A stretch of 64,000 nucleotides of DNA, from positions 927,815 to 991,814 of the forward strand of contig NW_002060946.1 of NCBI RefSeq assembly GCF_000150275.1, given 5' to 3'. Position 1 is the first letter of the stretch. Each line of letters starts with the position of its first letter. This document shows, piece after piece, positions 53,001 through 64,000 of this stretch. This DNA is from Trichoplax adhaerens. Taxonomy: Eukaryota; Placozoa; Uniplacotomia; Trichoplacea; Trichoplacidae. Both the position numbers and the translations under genes were made by a program. The notes beneath the pieces are model-generated. The model was given only the letters and a program-made list of their open reading frames with translations, searched no databases and was not told the origin of the DNA.

Positions 53001-56000
53001 TTGCTTAACTTTACTAAGAAATAGTTTTTACGTAGCCATTAGCATCCTAATGTTTTACGATACCATGTGGTGTTAATGCTTATTATGAGCATAGTTAGAG
53101 AATATTTCCTAGATAAATATCATCCTAGTAGACAAAGTTAACTTAAAAGATCTCAAAGGATGAGTAATATTAAATCATAGGCATAAGCGATATGGAATCT
53201 AATTCAATTTCTACGTAGTTAACAATGTTGTAGCCGCTGGAATTTCGATTTCTTTTAGCAGAGAATTAATTTGGTATACATTTCTATTAATTAGATACAA
53301 ATATGCTGGTAAATAAGATTGTATTAGAGATACTATTATAAAACTTATTCTTGTTACTTATATAATAAAAGGATTATTGCATTTCAACAAATTTTCGTTT
53401 AGAATTGTTATATGATCATATCAGTATCTATTCTATTTACGACAAACTCAAGATGTTATATCCGTTTATTTGAATAAGTAATTTATTAACTGCAATAGAG
53501 GTATTAATATACTTTAGGGTATCTACAAGGGTGTTGTAATCATTGTGTACCGCCATTTCTTTGTTTTATAGATCGAGGTTACTATATCGTGTATTTAATA
53601 CCAGATAGATTGAATTTTAGAGTGCATTAAATGTTTGTATATCAAAGATTTACAGACATAAGTATCATGAACTTCAATTTATTTATATTATACGTGAAGG
53701 CTCGAAATTATTGCAAGTAAGGCCATCTACTCGATGGATTTAAATATCCGTACATTATCCGAGCTTGACTTGCAAGTATGACAGATTACAAAACATTTAG
53801 CTGATTTCAGGTCTCGATCACGCTAGCTATTTAGTGTTTCAGCCTCATTTTCATTGAATTTTATTTTATAACAAAATCTGTAAGAAAACTTTGAGTTATG
53901 ATCTCTCTAACTATTACTAGGCGACGATAGAAATACAGCAAATAGGATCAGATATACGGCATTCATTCATGACGTATGTTCTTATCATAATATATATTAT
54001 TAATGGCATAGTTTCTATTGCCATTAAAGTAGGTTATTGAAGAGTTTACATTTTGTACAAGAAAATTTTAACCGTGCACTTCGTATAAGCAATGTGTAAC
54101 CGATTTATTTCTACAAGGGATGGTGTACAAGTGCTGCCAGTGCGCATATAATTGACCACAGGAAAGAAGATAAGCTGTTTAATTAAGCGAGTGCATAAAC
54201 TAGTTCATGCCAGAATGATTTAGTGATATTTGGACCTGTTTTCATACACTGGGTACCTCATAAAGTAGTAGCGCATACAATTTTGACGGTACTACCTTTC
54301 TTTCCATCAATAACGGAGGAAAGCTCGGCATAGAGATTTGGTTAATACAGTGAAGAAGTCTGTATGCTGTAGAACATTGCTAAACAATTTAAGTTAGCTT
54401 ATAGCTAAAGTATGATACGATTCGTAAAAAGAATGTAATTTAATTCTTATTACATTTGCTTATTACCTGAATAATCAGTCTAAAAACTAAAGATCTTTGA
54501 GTTAAGATAACTAGCACTAATACATATGCTTACAAAGGTTAAATTTGATTTCAAATTATGAATGTACGCATTATTGATTAAATAGTTCTATTGATTGAAA
54601 AAATCTTGTTTTGGTACACTCCAAGCCAGAGATAACTAAAAGAGAGAGAGACAATATTAACTGATTTCATGATATTATGAGAGCTCTACATCGATCGCTC
54701 TCTGAATAGTATACACACGGTCCTATGACTTATGAGCATGGCTCCTGAAAATTTTAGTTCATTTTCCTAGTATCGAATTAAAATGAATATGTATGTACAT
54801 GATTTGACAGATATTAATATTGAAATTCTAGTGAATTATATGCTGTTAAAAACTATTTAGCACCAGGATTTTTGCTATGTATCCAACATCGATATGTAAG
54901 TGCTTTTAGCTGAGAGCTGGAAATGAGAATATGTTGCCACTGTTATCGCTGCTAATCTTGAATGAAAATCGAAAAAAATGGCTGTTTATAAGCTTTTTTC
55001 ATATGTTTTTAATGCTATAGGAACGAGAGAAATCTATATTAGTTGATTTACAGCCAAGTTACAATGTACTCTGTACCTAAATTGGTTATCTAATGAATAA
55101 GAAAGCTATTTTTATCTATTAATAATCACGATAAACATATTTTTATTCTCGTTAAAAATTGTTGCGATATTATATTGCATGGTTAAATACCGTAATTGAA
55201 TGTGTACTGGTACTTCTCTATTGCTTTATCATTATTATGTAATCAAATGGGAGAATTTCAAGATATTACAATGTAAAGATGAGGATAATGTTATCTTCTA
55301 TCTTAGAAAGTAGTTATGAAATTGATTTAGGGCTAAGGTATGCACGCTGTACACACGTAATAGACATAGTTATGATTTCATATCAATCTAGATATCTACA
55401 TTTAATCTGTGTTGTAGTGTAGTAGAATGTTTTCGTTTTAGTCTTCTCATTATATTAAGACTAGTTGCCATTCAGAAAACGTTAACTAATTAGTAATTAA
55501 TGAAAATCTATAAATATGATAATGTATAGATGAGTAAAGCGTAGCTAATTAATAACGCTTGGGTGAGTGATGTATAATAAGAAGTACTGATCAAGTATTT
55601 GTCGAGGATAATTTATAAACATCGATGACCTTTGAACGAGAGAACACAAATCTAGTGGTTTCTATTTATGAAATAGAATCAGTAAAGCTTTCATTTTTAA
55701 ATAATTTTAAGATGATCAGTATATAAGATAAGTATTAATTGCAACATGTAAAGTAACGATGATGATCTAATCGATATATCATTTATTCTGGTAAATTTTG
55801 ATCAATATTACTAATAACAGCAGTGCGTATGATATGAAAAAAGACGCTATAAATACATGTTATGTTAGTGCTCGTATATCTTCACGATTGTAATGCCAAT
55901 AAAATTATTCTTACGAAGCTGAATATTTTCTTAAGCATAATGTATATTCTTGTATTTTAAAGTTATCACAACGCGAATAGGACAGCAATTTCTCTCGGCT

Positions 56001-57330
56001 ATTAGCTATTTCATCTGTTTTTACATCCAATTTAATTTATAGCTGGGTGTTGATAACAGGAATTGGAACAAGAATTTTATATTGCAAGCTATATTGAAGG
56101 AAGGATAACTAGATCATTGTAATGTGACTATTTTATCAATCTTCCTAACTCTTTGACATGCGATAAAATAATAATTACCATCTCTTGTTGGTATGGTTAC
56201 TATCAAAGAAATTGATATTATTAATTAGTAATTGCCTATTTAGATAGTTTAAAGAAGTAATTATTAACAGTTATACATTAATATGAAATCAATTTAATAT
56301 ATTTTAAAACGAACTTCCGATCCTGATCATTGATAAAGTCAAGAGAAAAACATTCTATTCTTAGTCAAAGCCAGATATTAAAGTAAGCATTTGTTTAAAC
56401 TGAACATTATAAGGAAATTAATTAATCATAAATATGCGAATATTGTTTGAATTGAATAGCTAGACAGAAAAATTGCAAATTGTAGAGAATATAAAATTGA
56501 GTAGAAAATGTTGACAATTGCAATTATGTGAATATCATCCTACTCGTTTTGTGCGATGAAATTAATTTTTTAAATTGATGCCAAGATTTAGTCATCATAT
56601 TATATTATAGTAGGAGCACAAGTTAGGATGACGTCGGCAAAGTTTATAAAGTTGATAGATTCAAGAATTAGTTAAAATTGCAAAATAAGCAGTATATGAA
56701 TATTTTCTCTGGCATATTATTTAATGAAGATATCCACGAGTATACAAGTAAACATAGAGTGAACATAGAATCAAGTATTCTTTAGTATATGACTTGTTAA
56801 AAGGCAGCGAGTTGAAATATGCATTTAAAGCTGAATTATGTTTAATCTAAATATTAACGTTTTATGTGTTAGTGTCAAAGTGAAATCTTAAATGCACATC
56901 ACTGGATATTTATTGTACCAAACTATTTGGATATTGTCTACCAAAGGAGAAAAATAAAATTGATTCCTACTACCTCCTGATCGTGAATCAGTATTGAGTA
57001 GACCTTGCACGATGGTCAAATCTTTCCATTTTGCAGGATGAATCATTATTTTACTCCTATTTGATATTCTTTTAATTTGATTCTCATCTTTTACCTTTAA
57101 TTTAATTTACTCTTCGTATCGCCTTATTTGATTTCAAATATGCAGTTAGTATTATATTATTATGGTCTGTAGTTATATATCGGAATATATAGTGGGATAA
57201 TGTGCAGACACAGCAGTCGGCGGTATCCATTGCGCTCCTTGTTAGTCCGTGTGCACCAAACACTAGTAGCCCAATTTAGCAACAGTCCTAGCTTATCCGA
57301 TCGTACAGTAATAGAACGATTGTCTGGCAT
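50027..57330. other. Gene-poor DNA between homeobox and PTB genes
   Basis: About 7 kb with no recognised exon, RNA gene or mobile element. Only AT-rich simple stretches such as TATC/TATA runs near 51670-51710. Confidence 0.45.
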
Positions 57331-57336
57331 TTTATT
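57331..57336 (-). terminator. Poly(A) signal of the PTB-domain gene
   Basis: AATAAA on the minus strand, 37 bp past the TGA stop at 57374-57376. It supports ending the gene here. A 65-codon frame at 57160-57357 straddles it and is probably not coding. Confidence 0.5.
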
Positions 57337-57373
57337 TTCGTCTTTTGAATGCTCCATTTAGTTTCAACTCTGA

Positions 57374-57973
57374 TCAAGCCTTTGATAATAGGCAATCCCC
57401 TTCATCTCCACTTGAAAATTCTGTACTGATGGTTTGGTTGAGCAAACGTTTAGTATACGATTGTGTCGTAATTTGTAGAAATCGATATGCTATCCTTTCA
57501 GCTTGAGAGTTTTTATTGCAGTATAAAGCATGGCATACTAAAACTTCCGTATTATTAGTGTCGGTACTTTTATTACGGTCTGGCTGCCTTTGATTAGCTT
57601 GTCTTCTAACAGTAGGCGTTAAAGATTTCTTACAAATGAAGGCAAATACTTTGTTGTGCTTGCCACTAGCAGCTTTGTAATGTAATAGTGTGTTAACTGG
57701 TACAGTGATATTGCGGCTGCCTCGATCTAAAGACATGACAACCCTATTTGAATTAACAGTTAATCGGCAACGACTTAAATTACTAAAATCTGCTTTACTA
57801 AATGATGCCAATAATTCTTCAACGGTGCGATCAATATCAATACAATGATCACGTACCGAGTTTTGAACTTGGCAACAACCAATATAGCGTAGATTAAAAT
57901 CGTTCGATGGTTCAGGTAAGTCTACTGATTTGGATTTGGATCGTGATAAATTGAAAGAGTAATTGCCGTTCAT
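57374..57973 (-). CDS. PTB (PID) domain protein, single exon
   Basis: Phosphotyrosine-binding/PID domains dock on NPxY-type tails or phospholipids and serve as adaptors in endocytosis and signalling. The ATG at 57973 has a good context (AACAATGA) and opens 199 codons. One PTB fold fills about residues 25-175: FNLRYIGCCQV (strand 1; the family has YLG), RCRLTVNSNRVVMSL, a HYKAASGKHNKVFAFICKK block matching the family's H-I-s-fc-adp-kvFAyI pattern, VLVCHALYCNK (CH-V-F), and a final amphipathic helix ERIAYRFLQITTQSY. A basic loop, 116-143, is inserted between the FAFI and CHAL strands. The layout recalls FAM43, Dab or CED-6 type PTB proteins, but I cannot assign a subfamily. The acidic tail SSGDEGD lacks further domains. 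Confidence 0.78.
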   Translation of the reverse strand: MNGNYSFNLSRSKSKSVDLPEPSNDFNLRYIGCCQVQNSVRDHCIDIDRTVEELLASFSKADFSNLSRCRLTVNSNRVVMSLDRGSRNITVPVNTLLHYKAASGKHNKVFAFICKKSLTPTVRRQANQRQPDRNKSTDTNNTEVLVCHALYCNKNSQAERIAYRFLQITTQSYTKRLLNQTISTEFSSGDEGDCLLSKA

Positions 57974-59020
57974 TGTTAGAATTTGAAAAAAAACTTTTAC
58001 AAGAGATTATTTCACTTATCGAGGCGGAAAATTTATGGTTTAATTTGAGCAATAAGTTGGTAAGATCAATACCATATAACAAAGTATAATTATGCGGAGA
58101 TAAGAAATCCACAAAGACGATAATGGCTTGTTGATCGAAAGCTTTTTATAACATTCCTATCTACTTGAGAAGTAGTTTACTTCTATAAGGCATAAAACGA
58201 GTTTACAGATCAGCCAATTTACTTTTTATTAATTGCTTCTTTGCTGGATAATTTTTCTTGCGAAGACTTTAAGTGTAGGCTTTAAAAGATACCTTTCCTC
58301 TCTTTGCCTTCAAATTTTTCTTGGTTGTACATAAAATAAAAACATGAATGTTTTAGGAAGATGTCGGAAAATACTAACCGAAGTGAAATTAATTCAATTC
58401 TATTTGAATTCGAGGTATTCACTAAAGCGGCGATCCCTTATATTATACCACGATCAGAAAGTCGAGGAAATAAGCTGAGAATTAATTATCGGTGATATGT
58501 TGATTGGAGTGTTAAACCTTAAAAGGGCTTGTCAAGATAAGAAGGCGACTGAAGAGTTGCGTTTAAGGAGAGCGACAATAAAGCGATTCTTGTATAATAG
58601 GTATAGAATAGGGTAAATAAAATGGACCCATCAATAGCTGTCGTCATCAGTTGATTGCAATTAGATCAATAATTCGATAATATTGATTTTGTTGGCAAGT
58701 CTCTTTTTCTGACTGGCTATCGAGTTCTTGATAGTGACAATAAATTTAGATGATGACAATAAATAATTGAACATATTCAGAAATTGATTGTTGTTCCTTT
58801 ATTGAATGTGGAGATAATTCATTTAGTAATTAAATAGGAATTTCTCTCTACCTAGTTTACCTTTATTGTTAAAATTAAATAGTCTTATCTATCTAGTTTC
58901 TATTGGTTATGATAAATAAATAACCAAGGATGAAAAGGAACCAAGAATTGTAACTAAGAATATTCAATATCGATTTTAATTTTCAACGGCATTGGAATCA
59001 ACCTAAACGAGTTGTATAAG
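57974..59020. promoter_or_regulatory. Divergent promoter region
   Basis: About 1 kb between the PTB gene (minus) and the start of the gene at 59021 (plus). No TATA box at a convincing distance on either side. It could serve both genes. Confidence 0.35.
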
Positions 59021-59030
59021 ATGGCGGAGG
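59018..59030 (+). promoter_or_regulatory. YY1-type motif over a start codon
   Basis: AAGATGGCGGAGG fits the YY1 consensus AAGATGGCGGC. In many animal housekeeping genes this motif sits at the first exon and overlaps the initiator ATG, as here. The match comes from memory of the consensus. Confidence 0.4.
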
Positions 59031-62000
59031 GTAAAACAACTGATTACCTGTAGATTATTTTAACGTTTATCCTATGTTACCCAAAAGTAATATTATAGGT
59101 CTTGAACGGAGAAATAGATTGAATGTTGCACTTGCACTAGAAACGATAAACAATAACATTACCAAAGAGAGGTAAGTCTATTTGGTATCCAATTGTAGCT
59201 GTCAATATTGATAGGCCAATTTTTTACGTAAATAATGTGTAATCAATCATGATCATAACATTAACTTTATGATAATTTTAACTGATATAGAGCACTGCTG
59301 ATGATCAAGATAAAACTCGTCTATTCACTTACTGATGCCAATATTCATGGATAGGGAAATTTTACAATTGTACTGCTCTCGATGAAATAAAGCTGTTAAG
59401 CTAATTATCTGAAATCAACCATAGCCATAATGTTAACTTCATGATAAATTTGACTGGCATAAAATACTGCTGATAGTCATAATAAAATTTCGTTTAGAGA
59501 CTGATATGATCAACCCATCGAAGACAGTAAGCGTAAAACAGGTGCGTCATTGTATCAGCTTTGATAGATGCTTAACGACTACGTTATATAGTAGTTTGAA
59601 ACTGGTAATAAATTCATCCACCCTACACAGAAGATATTAATCAAGATTCAGTAACCCATTAGAATAAGGATCGCCTGCAAGAAAGTGATTCCTTGCCCAA
59701 ATACTATTTTAACAAGAGATACGATTATATTACTATGCTTAAAATTATGATCCACTTCTATGTATTCGAATTTACTTTAAACTTGGACGCAACTGGCGAA
59801 ACTTTATAAGCAATTTATCATTTCGATTAGCTTAGAACATGAAGTGTTACAATAATATACGAAAAAGTTTTGTAGGCTACGTATTATTCCTCTAAAGCGT
59901 GTAATCTTGATTAGTATAGATTCTTATTTTTTTGGGGGGGGGGAATTAGACAATAAAATCTTTTTGTATTTCATTACTACTGCGTGTCATGTGGCGGTTT
60001 CATGTCAATAATTTCTAATTTTAGAATATTTTAATTATTGGACCCAAATATACCCAAAACGATAGTCAAAAATATAACAAAATTGTTATAGCAATAGGTA
60101 ACAACATATTAAATCCAATTTATTGGGAACGTAACCATGGTTATCTTTTTGTAGCCATTATAAGCGTATAGAATTATACCGCGATAAATATATAAAATTT
60201 ATATTTACTGTTTGAATTATTATTGACATGATTAATTAAATGATTTCACCTTGTAGTTATTTTTCATCTTAATCAAGAGCAAATGTTGGCATAATTGAAC
60301 CCAAATTTATTTGATATTAACAATAATTTGATAGGTATCGATCGATTCCAATATATTAGCATAAGATACCATAAAGAGTGGGGTATATTTATTTGCAGCA
60401 ATGATTAAAAATGGAAGCAACAACTAAGAGCCCCCTAAGTAAATGTAAAAGTTTCCTCTAAAATAAGTTGCCGCTCGAAATGGACAATAATTCTATAAGT
60501 GTCGATATCTGCAAGTGAATAGGTTCTACATCATTCATTATGGGTAGTGTAATAAGTAATAACGATTTGTCAATCTCTTACTTTTACCACTTAGTATTAT
60601 GGCTAGTGCAAGGTGAAAACAACTACGCATTGATCATGATGATATTTAAAATTACCGCTAAGACAACAAAAATTAAATTAAAATATGATTGTACGTAAAT
60701 CAATAGAATCACTTAATATTCCTTGACGTTATGAATATTGACATCTGATACGTTGTTATTATTATCATGATTAAAATAGATTAATGACGACATCATTGAT
60801 GTACTTTTGGACGTTAAAATTAGCCATCCTCTAGTTTACAATGCAGTCCTTGTAAACATATGGACGTTTATATACACCTTTTTGTGCACGCACAGAAGTA
60901 TAAGTGATTATTACTTTATATATTATTAGCGGTTAATTAGTGCTATGAGGATAGATAAGTTTGTACTAGTTAGGATGATTTAAGTGCTGATTGAAAAAAA
61001 TTAGTGATTACTGTATTCTATCTACTGATCCAAGGATGCGAGCGCATCATTTCTGTAAAATGAATCACGATTTTGTCATTGATAAATTTTATCGGGCTGC
61101 ATGATGATAATGATTAAATAATGCTCAAAATTTATCCTATCAATGCAATCGGTAATTATATTGCAAAATTTGCAAGTTTGACCCAGATACTACTAACATT
61201 ATTTACTAATTTTCCAAGTTGAGAAATTTTTCTATGGTACGTGTCTTTAAAAGAATAGAAAGTAAATAGCGGTGATCACTATAGTAATTAATTTTCCTAA
61301 ACTGACAAATAAGGAGGCAATTCTCTTTACTGACCTCTAGCCATGACCATAACTATGGTTGTTTATAAAGGTAGTTTCTATTATTTCAATGTAACCACCA
61401 AGACTACTGTCTGCATATAGTAACAGCATTCGGTAGAAGAAAAATATAATAACAGAGGACTTGCTTATTTTTTATTCATTTATAGTCTAATGAGTTGATC
61501 TTTTAACAAATTAGACTTATTGAAGATATTGATTCACTAATGGCGGCAATAATGATAGGGATATAACATTTTATTCCTGACGACATTTTAAAGACGTCAA
61601 AGTTGACGATTACAATCTATCCAGTTACATTAGAATTGTTTTTAGCAGACTGATGACCGCAATTTCTTCTGTATAAGTAAATTGATTTTTAATTCGATCA
61701 ATTTATAGAAAACAGTGCCAATAATGTGATTGAAATTTAGTAAATAACAATCCTATCAAATTATTTGCATCTATTAAAAGTAGCCATTGATGAAATCGTA
61801 AATTAAAATACTACTTCGATCTATCGGTTTAATAACTAATGTCTCTAATTCAAACTATTGACTCTATTTTACTTATATTATTCTACAAAGCGTAGCAACG
61901 GGTTTGGAACAGATAAAATGTAGTACACAATACGGACAATTATAGGAAATTTTAAATCATGTTAAAGAGTACCGTATCTATTGGCATCTGTTTCTTTTGC

Positions 62001-63813
62001 ATGCATTAATCGAAATGATATATCAGTCGGCCATAATATGTTTCGAAAGCAGCTGTACACGTTAAAGTACTCTTTCTAATGCAAAAGTAATCCGGAATTA
62101 GTCGGCTATAATTTGTTTTGAAGGCGTCTTTCCACATTAAATTGCTCATTCTAACGCGGAAATGATTTCATTAACGATGAATGTACATAATGTTACACCG
62201 GAAAAACTACCCTACTAAGTTTATAGTTTGCTATAGTGGAAGATACTCAAAGCTCATGAATGAAACGCAGCTATTATATCCTTAAGTATTCTCTCGCCTA
62301 AGATTAATGATTTCTTGATTTCGTGCAAAATTTAGCATTCTTCTAGGTTACTAGTAAAGTTCCCGTTCAAATTATTTGAAGGGATATATATTCTACACAA
62401 AGCAAGACATTAAAAGGAAATTCACAGCCAGATTATCTTACTACTGTATATATATGCTTCCTCTAAGGGGTTACAAGGTCAAAAATATTCTTTATACTTA
62501 AATGATTACTATTTCGTTGATATCTCTAATTTCAGTTTTATTGCCACAATAGAATCTTGCTTTCTTATGTAATCTATTCCTATCTTACTACCAAGGATAT
62601 GAGTGTAAGTCCTAGCATGATTTTATATCTAGATTGTAGCAGCTACAGGTTTTTGATTCTTTTTTAAATCCTACTTCAACCCAAAGTAGTTAATCTAGTG
62701 CTAGATTACCAAATTTAAGCTATTTGCGAATTTAATTACTTTATGATCATTACGTACTCCGTATTTATTAGACAAATTTAGATCTTTTAGACTTGACAAA
62801 GATGATTTTCTTACTTTGTTCAAGCAATTACCATTCATTGACTAGCGTTGCTTCGTAGTCCTAAGTTGAAAGAATTACTTACATTTCATAAATGATAATA
62901 ACATGTGTAAAATGGCTGATTTAAGGTGGTGGCAATTTTCATCAACACCCTGCTCGAAGACATTTTAAGCAATTAAATTAATTTTGTTGGTTTAGTTGAT
63001 GTTGCTGTTCTCGCTTAGGGCCCTCGATATGAAATGCTGTATATGCTTGCATCAAGAAGAGAAAGAGTATTTTATGAGTTGCAAAGTGACGGAAATTCCT
63101 CAATTTGTTTTACTAAATATATCCGTATATGGGTAAGATAGTATTTGTCTATGCCGCTCTCAATAGTTCTTTTCAGTTGCGAGAATGGACTTTCATTTAT
63201 ATTGACACCTTAAGATACACAGTGACATGGGAACAGACCTATATTACCATGTTGCATTCGAAAACCTGTATTTATTCCAATGCCTCAAAGTAAATTTAAT
63301 CTCGAAAATAGAAAGGGAAATTCTGGTAGGCCTTCAAGATTTTAGGACATTCAGGTTGGTAATTTAGTAGAAAGAGAACTTGTAAGGGGTTATGTAATAG
63401 TAAATTATAAAACGGTTACGATATTTACTGGTCTCTTTGAAGATTCAAATCGTGATGCATTACCTTATTTATGATTGCAATGACTTTTAAATTGGCATTC
63501 TGATAACGGAAAATTTTGCGCAATCAGGCATAAATTCTCTAGGAGTTTTGCAAAATGGCTGACCCCTTAGTACGGGTGAATTAATTTTTTAAGTTATCCT
63601 AAATCTGAGATGTAAGAGTAGAACTGGATGTTCCTTGCTCAATACGCATTTCGATTTAGCATCCTACTGATTTGAGTTCACTCAAGAAATTAAAATTTTG
63701 TTTTCAGTTACACCCAATCTTTCAACAGCGTAGATACTCTCTATTCATGCCAGTCGTCTAAACAAATTATTGACTCCAGACATTTTATATTAAATGCAGA
63801 TTTTATACAGTAA
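59021..63813 (+). CDS. Tentative gene for a small Cys-containing protein
   Basis: Not recognised. Four exons join in phase: 59021-59030 (MAE plus one base), 59099-59171, 63019-63132, 63708-63813. The product would be 100 residues ending in TAA. If the GTAAAT at 63810 is instead a donor, the gene continues past the window. Residues 4-27 are a helix-like stretch (LERRNRLNVALALETI). The third exon carries a CC-x-C cluster (MKCCICLHQEE) and a further Cys (SCK), and the last exon another (YSCQ). The CxxC-led pattern recalls zinc-binding N-termini such as ZAD or BTB-less zinc-finger proteins, but the spacing does not prove it. The second intron is about 3.8 kb, far longer than its neighbours, so the first two and last two exons could belong to different genes. 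Confidence 0.42.
59241..59500. repeat. Direct repeat pair of about 90 bp in an intron
   Basis: 59241-59325 and 59412-59492 share AATCAA-CAT, CATAA-TTAACTT-ATGATAA, TGACTG or a near match, CTGCTGAT and AATAAAA in order, with about 25 percent differences by eye. Spacing is about 171 bp. Confidence 0.65.
59934..59943. repeat. G10 homopolymer after a T7 run
   Basis: Ten consecutive G directly preceded by seven T, the only long G run in this AT-rich window. It could be a real slippage tract or an assembly-prone site. Confidence 0.9.
62003..62172. repeat. Two-copy tandem repeat, unit about 75 bp
   Basis: AGTCGGCCATAATATGTTT at 62025 and AGTCGGCTATAATTTGTTT at 62100, followed in both by GAA-GC, CAC-TTAAA and CT-TTCTAA. 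It lies in the long second intron of the tentative gene. Confidence 0.75.
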
Positions 63814-64000
63814 ATGGATGAAATTCATAACATCCTGTACTCTTAACTTTTTCAACATACAACTGTCTAGTCTTAGATTATAATTATCAGAATTCGTTGA
63901 CAGGAATCGTCGCATTGATTCTTTGGTAGAATGCTATGCAAATGAAGTATTATCGCTATTTTTGGCCATGAATAGTAATAGGTTGTATTAACAGTGACCA
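63814..64000. other. Right edge, nothing assigned
   Basis: Short AT-rich tail. No exon recognised. It may be intron or 3' flank of the gene starting at 59021. Confidence 0.4.

Noticed and set aside
57160-57357. 65-codon minus-strand frame after the PTB gene
   Set aside because: It overlaps the likely 3' UTR and poly(A) signal of the PTB gene and shows no domain.
1-64000. tRNA, rRNA, CRISPR arrays, prokaryotic operons or intact transposase
   Set aside because: Looked for on both strands. No cloverleaf with a GTTCRANNC arm, no spaced repeats with unique spacers and no catalytic transposase frame seen. The gene structure is eukaryotic throughout.

Overview
The window looks like nuclear DNA of an early-branching animal. 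It is AT-rich, introns are short GT..AG introns (about 60 to 500 bp, with a few long ones), intergenic DNA is full of stops, and the genes are animal-type (PRD-class homeobox, TENT5, PTB adaptor, MIS12, CSN6, importin alpha). A placozoan such as Trichoplax or Hoilungia is my best guess. That is an inference from composition, gene structure and the simple homeobox gene, not from a search.

Layout. 601-2528 (minus): MIS12, a kinetochore subunit, reconstructed from ten exons. 2573-3375, thinning out to about 4.9 kb: an array of GTAC-centred palindromes (GTACTGTAC/GTACAGTAC) immediately 5' of MIS12. 5935-10661 (plus): importin alpha of the KPNA3/KPNA4 subfamily, twenty exons seen, first coding exon not found. 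11455-14159 (minus): COPS6/CSN6, complete in eleven exons. 14358-14962: a second GTAC-palindrome cluster 5' of COPS6, holding a Tc1/mariner-like terminal-repeat remnant. 22899-24143 (plus): TENT5 (FAM46), an intronless non-canonical poly(A) polymerase with an unusual His/Gln loop in its catalytic core. 24.2-43.1 kb: a gene-poor stretch with three families of diverged local tandem repeats. 43098-49998 (plus): a four-exon PRD-class homeobox gene with an N-terminal Pax-type octapeptide and no paired domain. 50-57.3 kb: no gene recognised. 57374-57973 (minus): a single-exon PTB-domain protein. 59021-63813 or beyond (plus): a tentative gene coding for a small Cys-containing protein, divergent from the PTB gene.

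The left 14 kb is a compact housekeeping block of cell-cycle genes: kinetochore assembly, nuclear import and cullin deneddylation. An E2F-like site lies upstream of MIS12, and a second GC-rich element with a TATA box lies upstream of importin alpha. The right 40 kb is sparse and holds a developmental regulator flanked by long non-coding DNA.

The multi-exon models were assembled by hand from splice sites, reading-frame phase and remembered family sequence. Exon edges may be off by a few bases where a competing AG or GT exists. No tRNA, rRNA, CRISPR array or intact transposase was seen.
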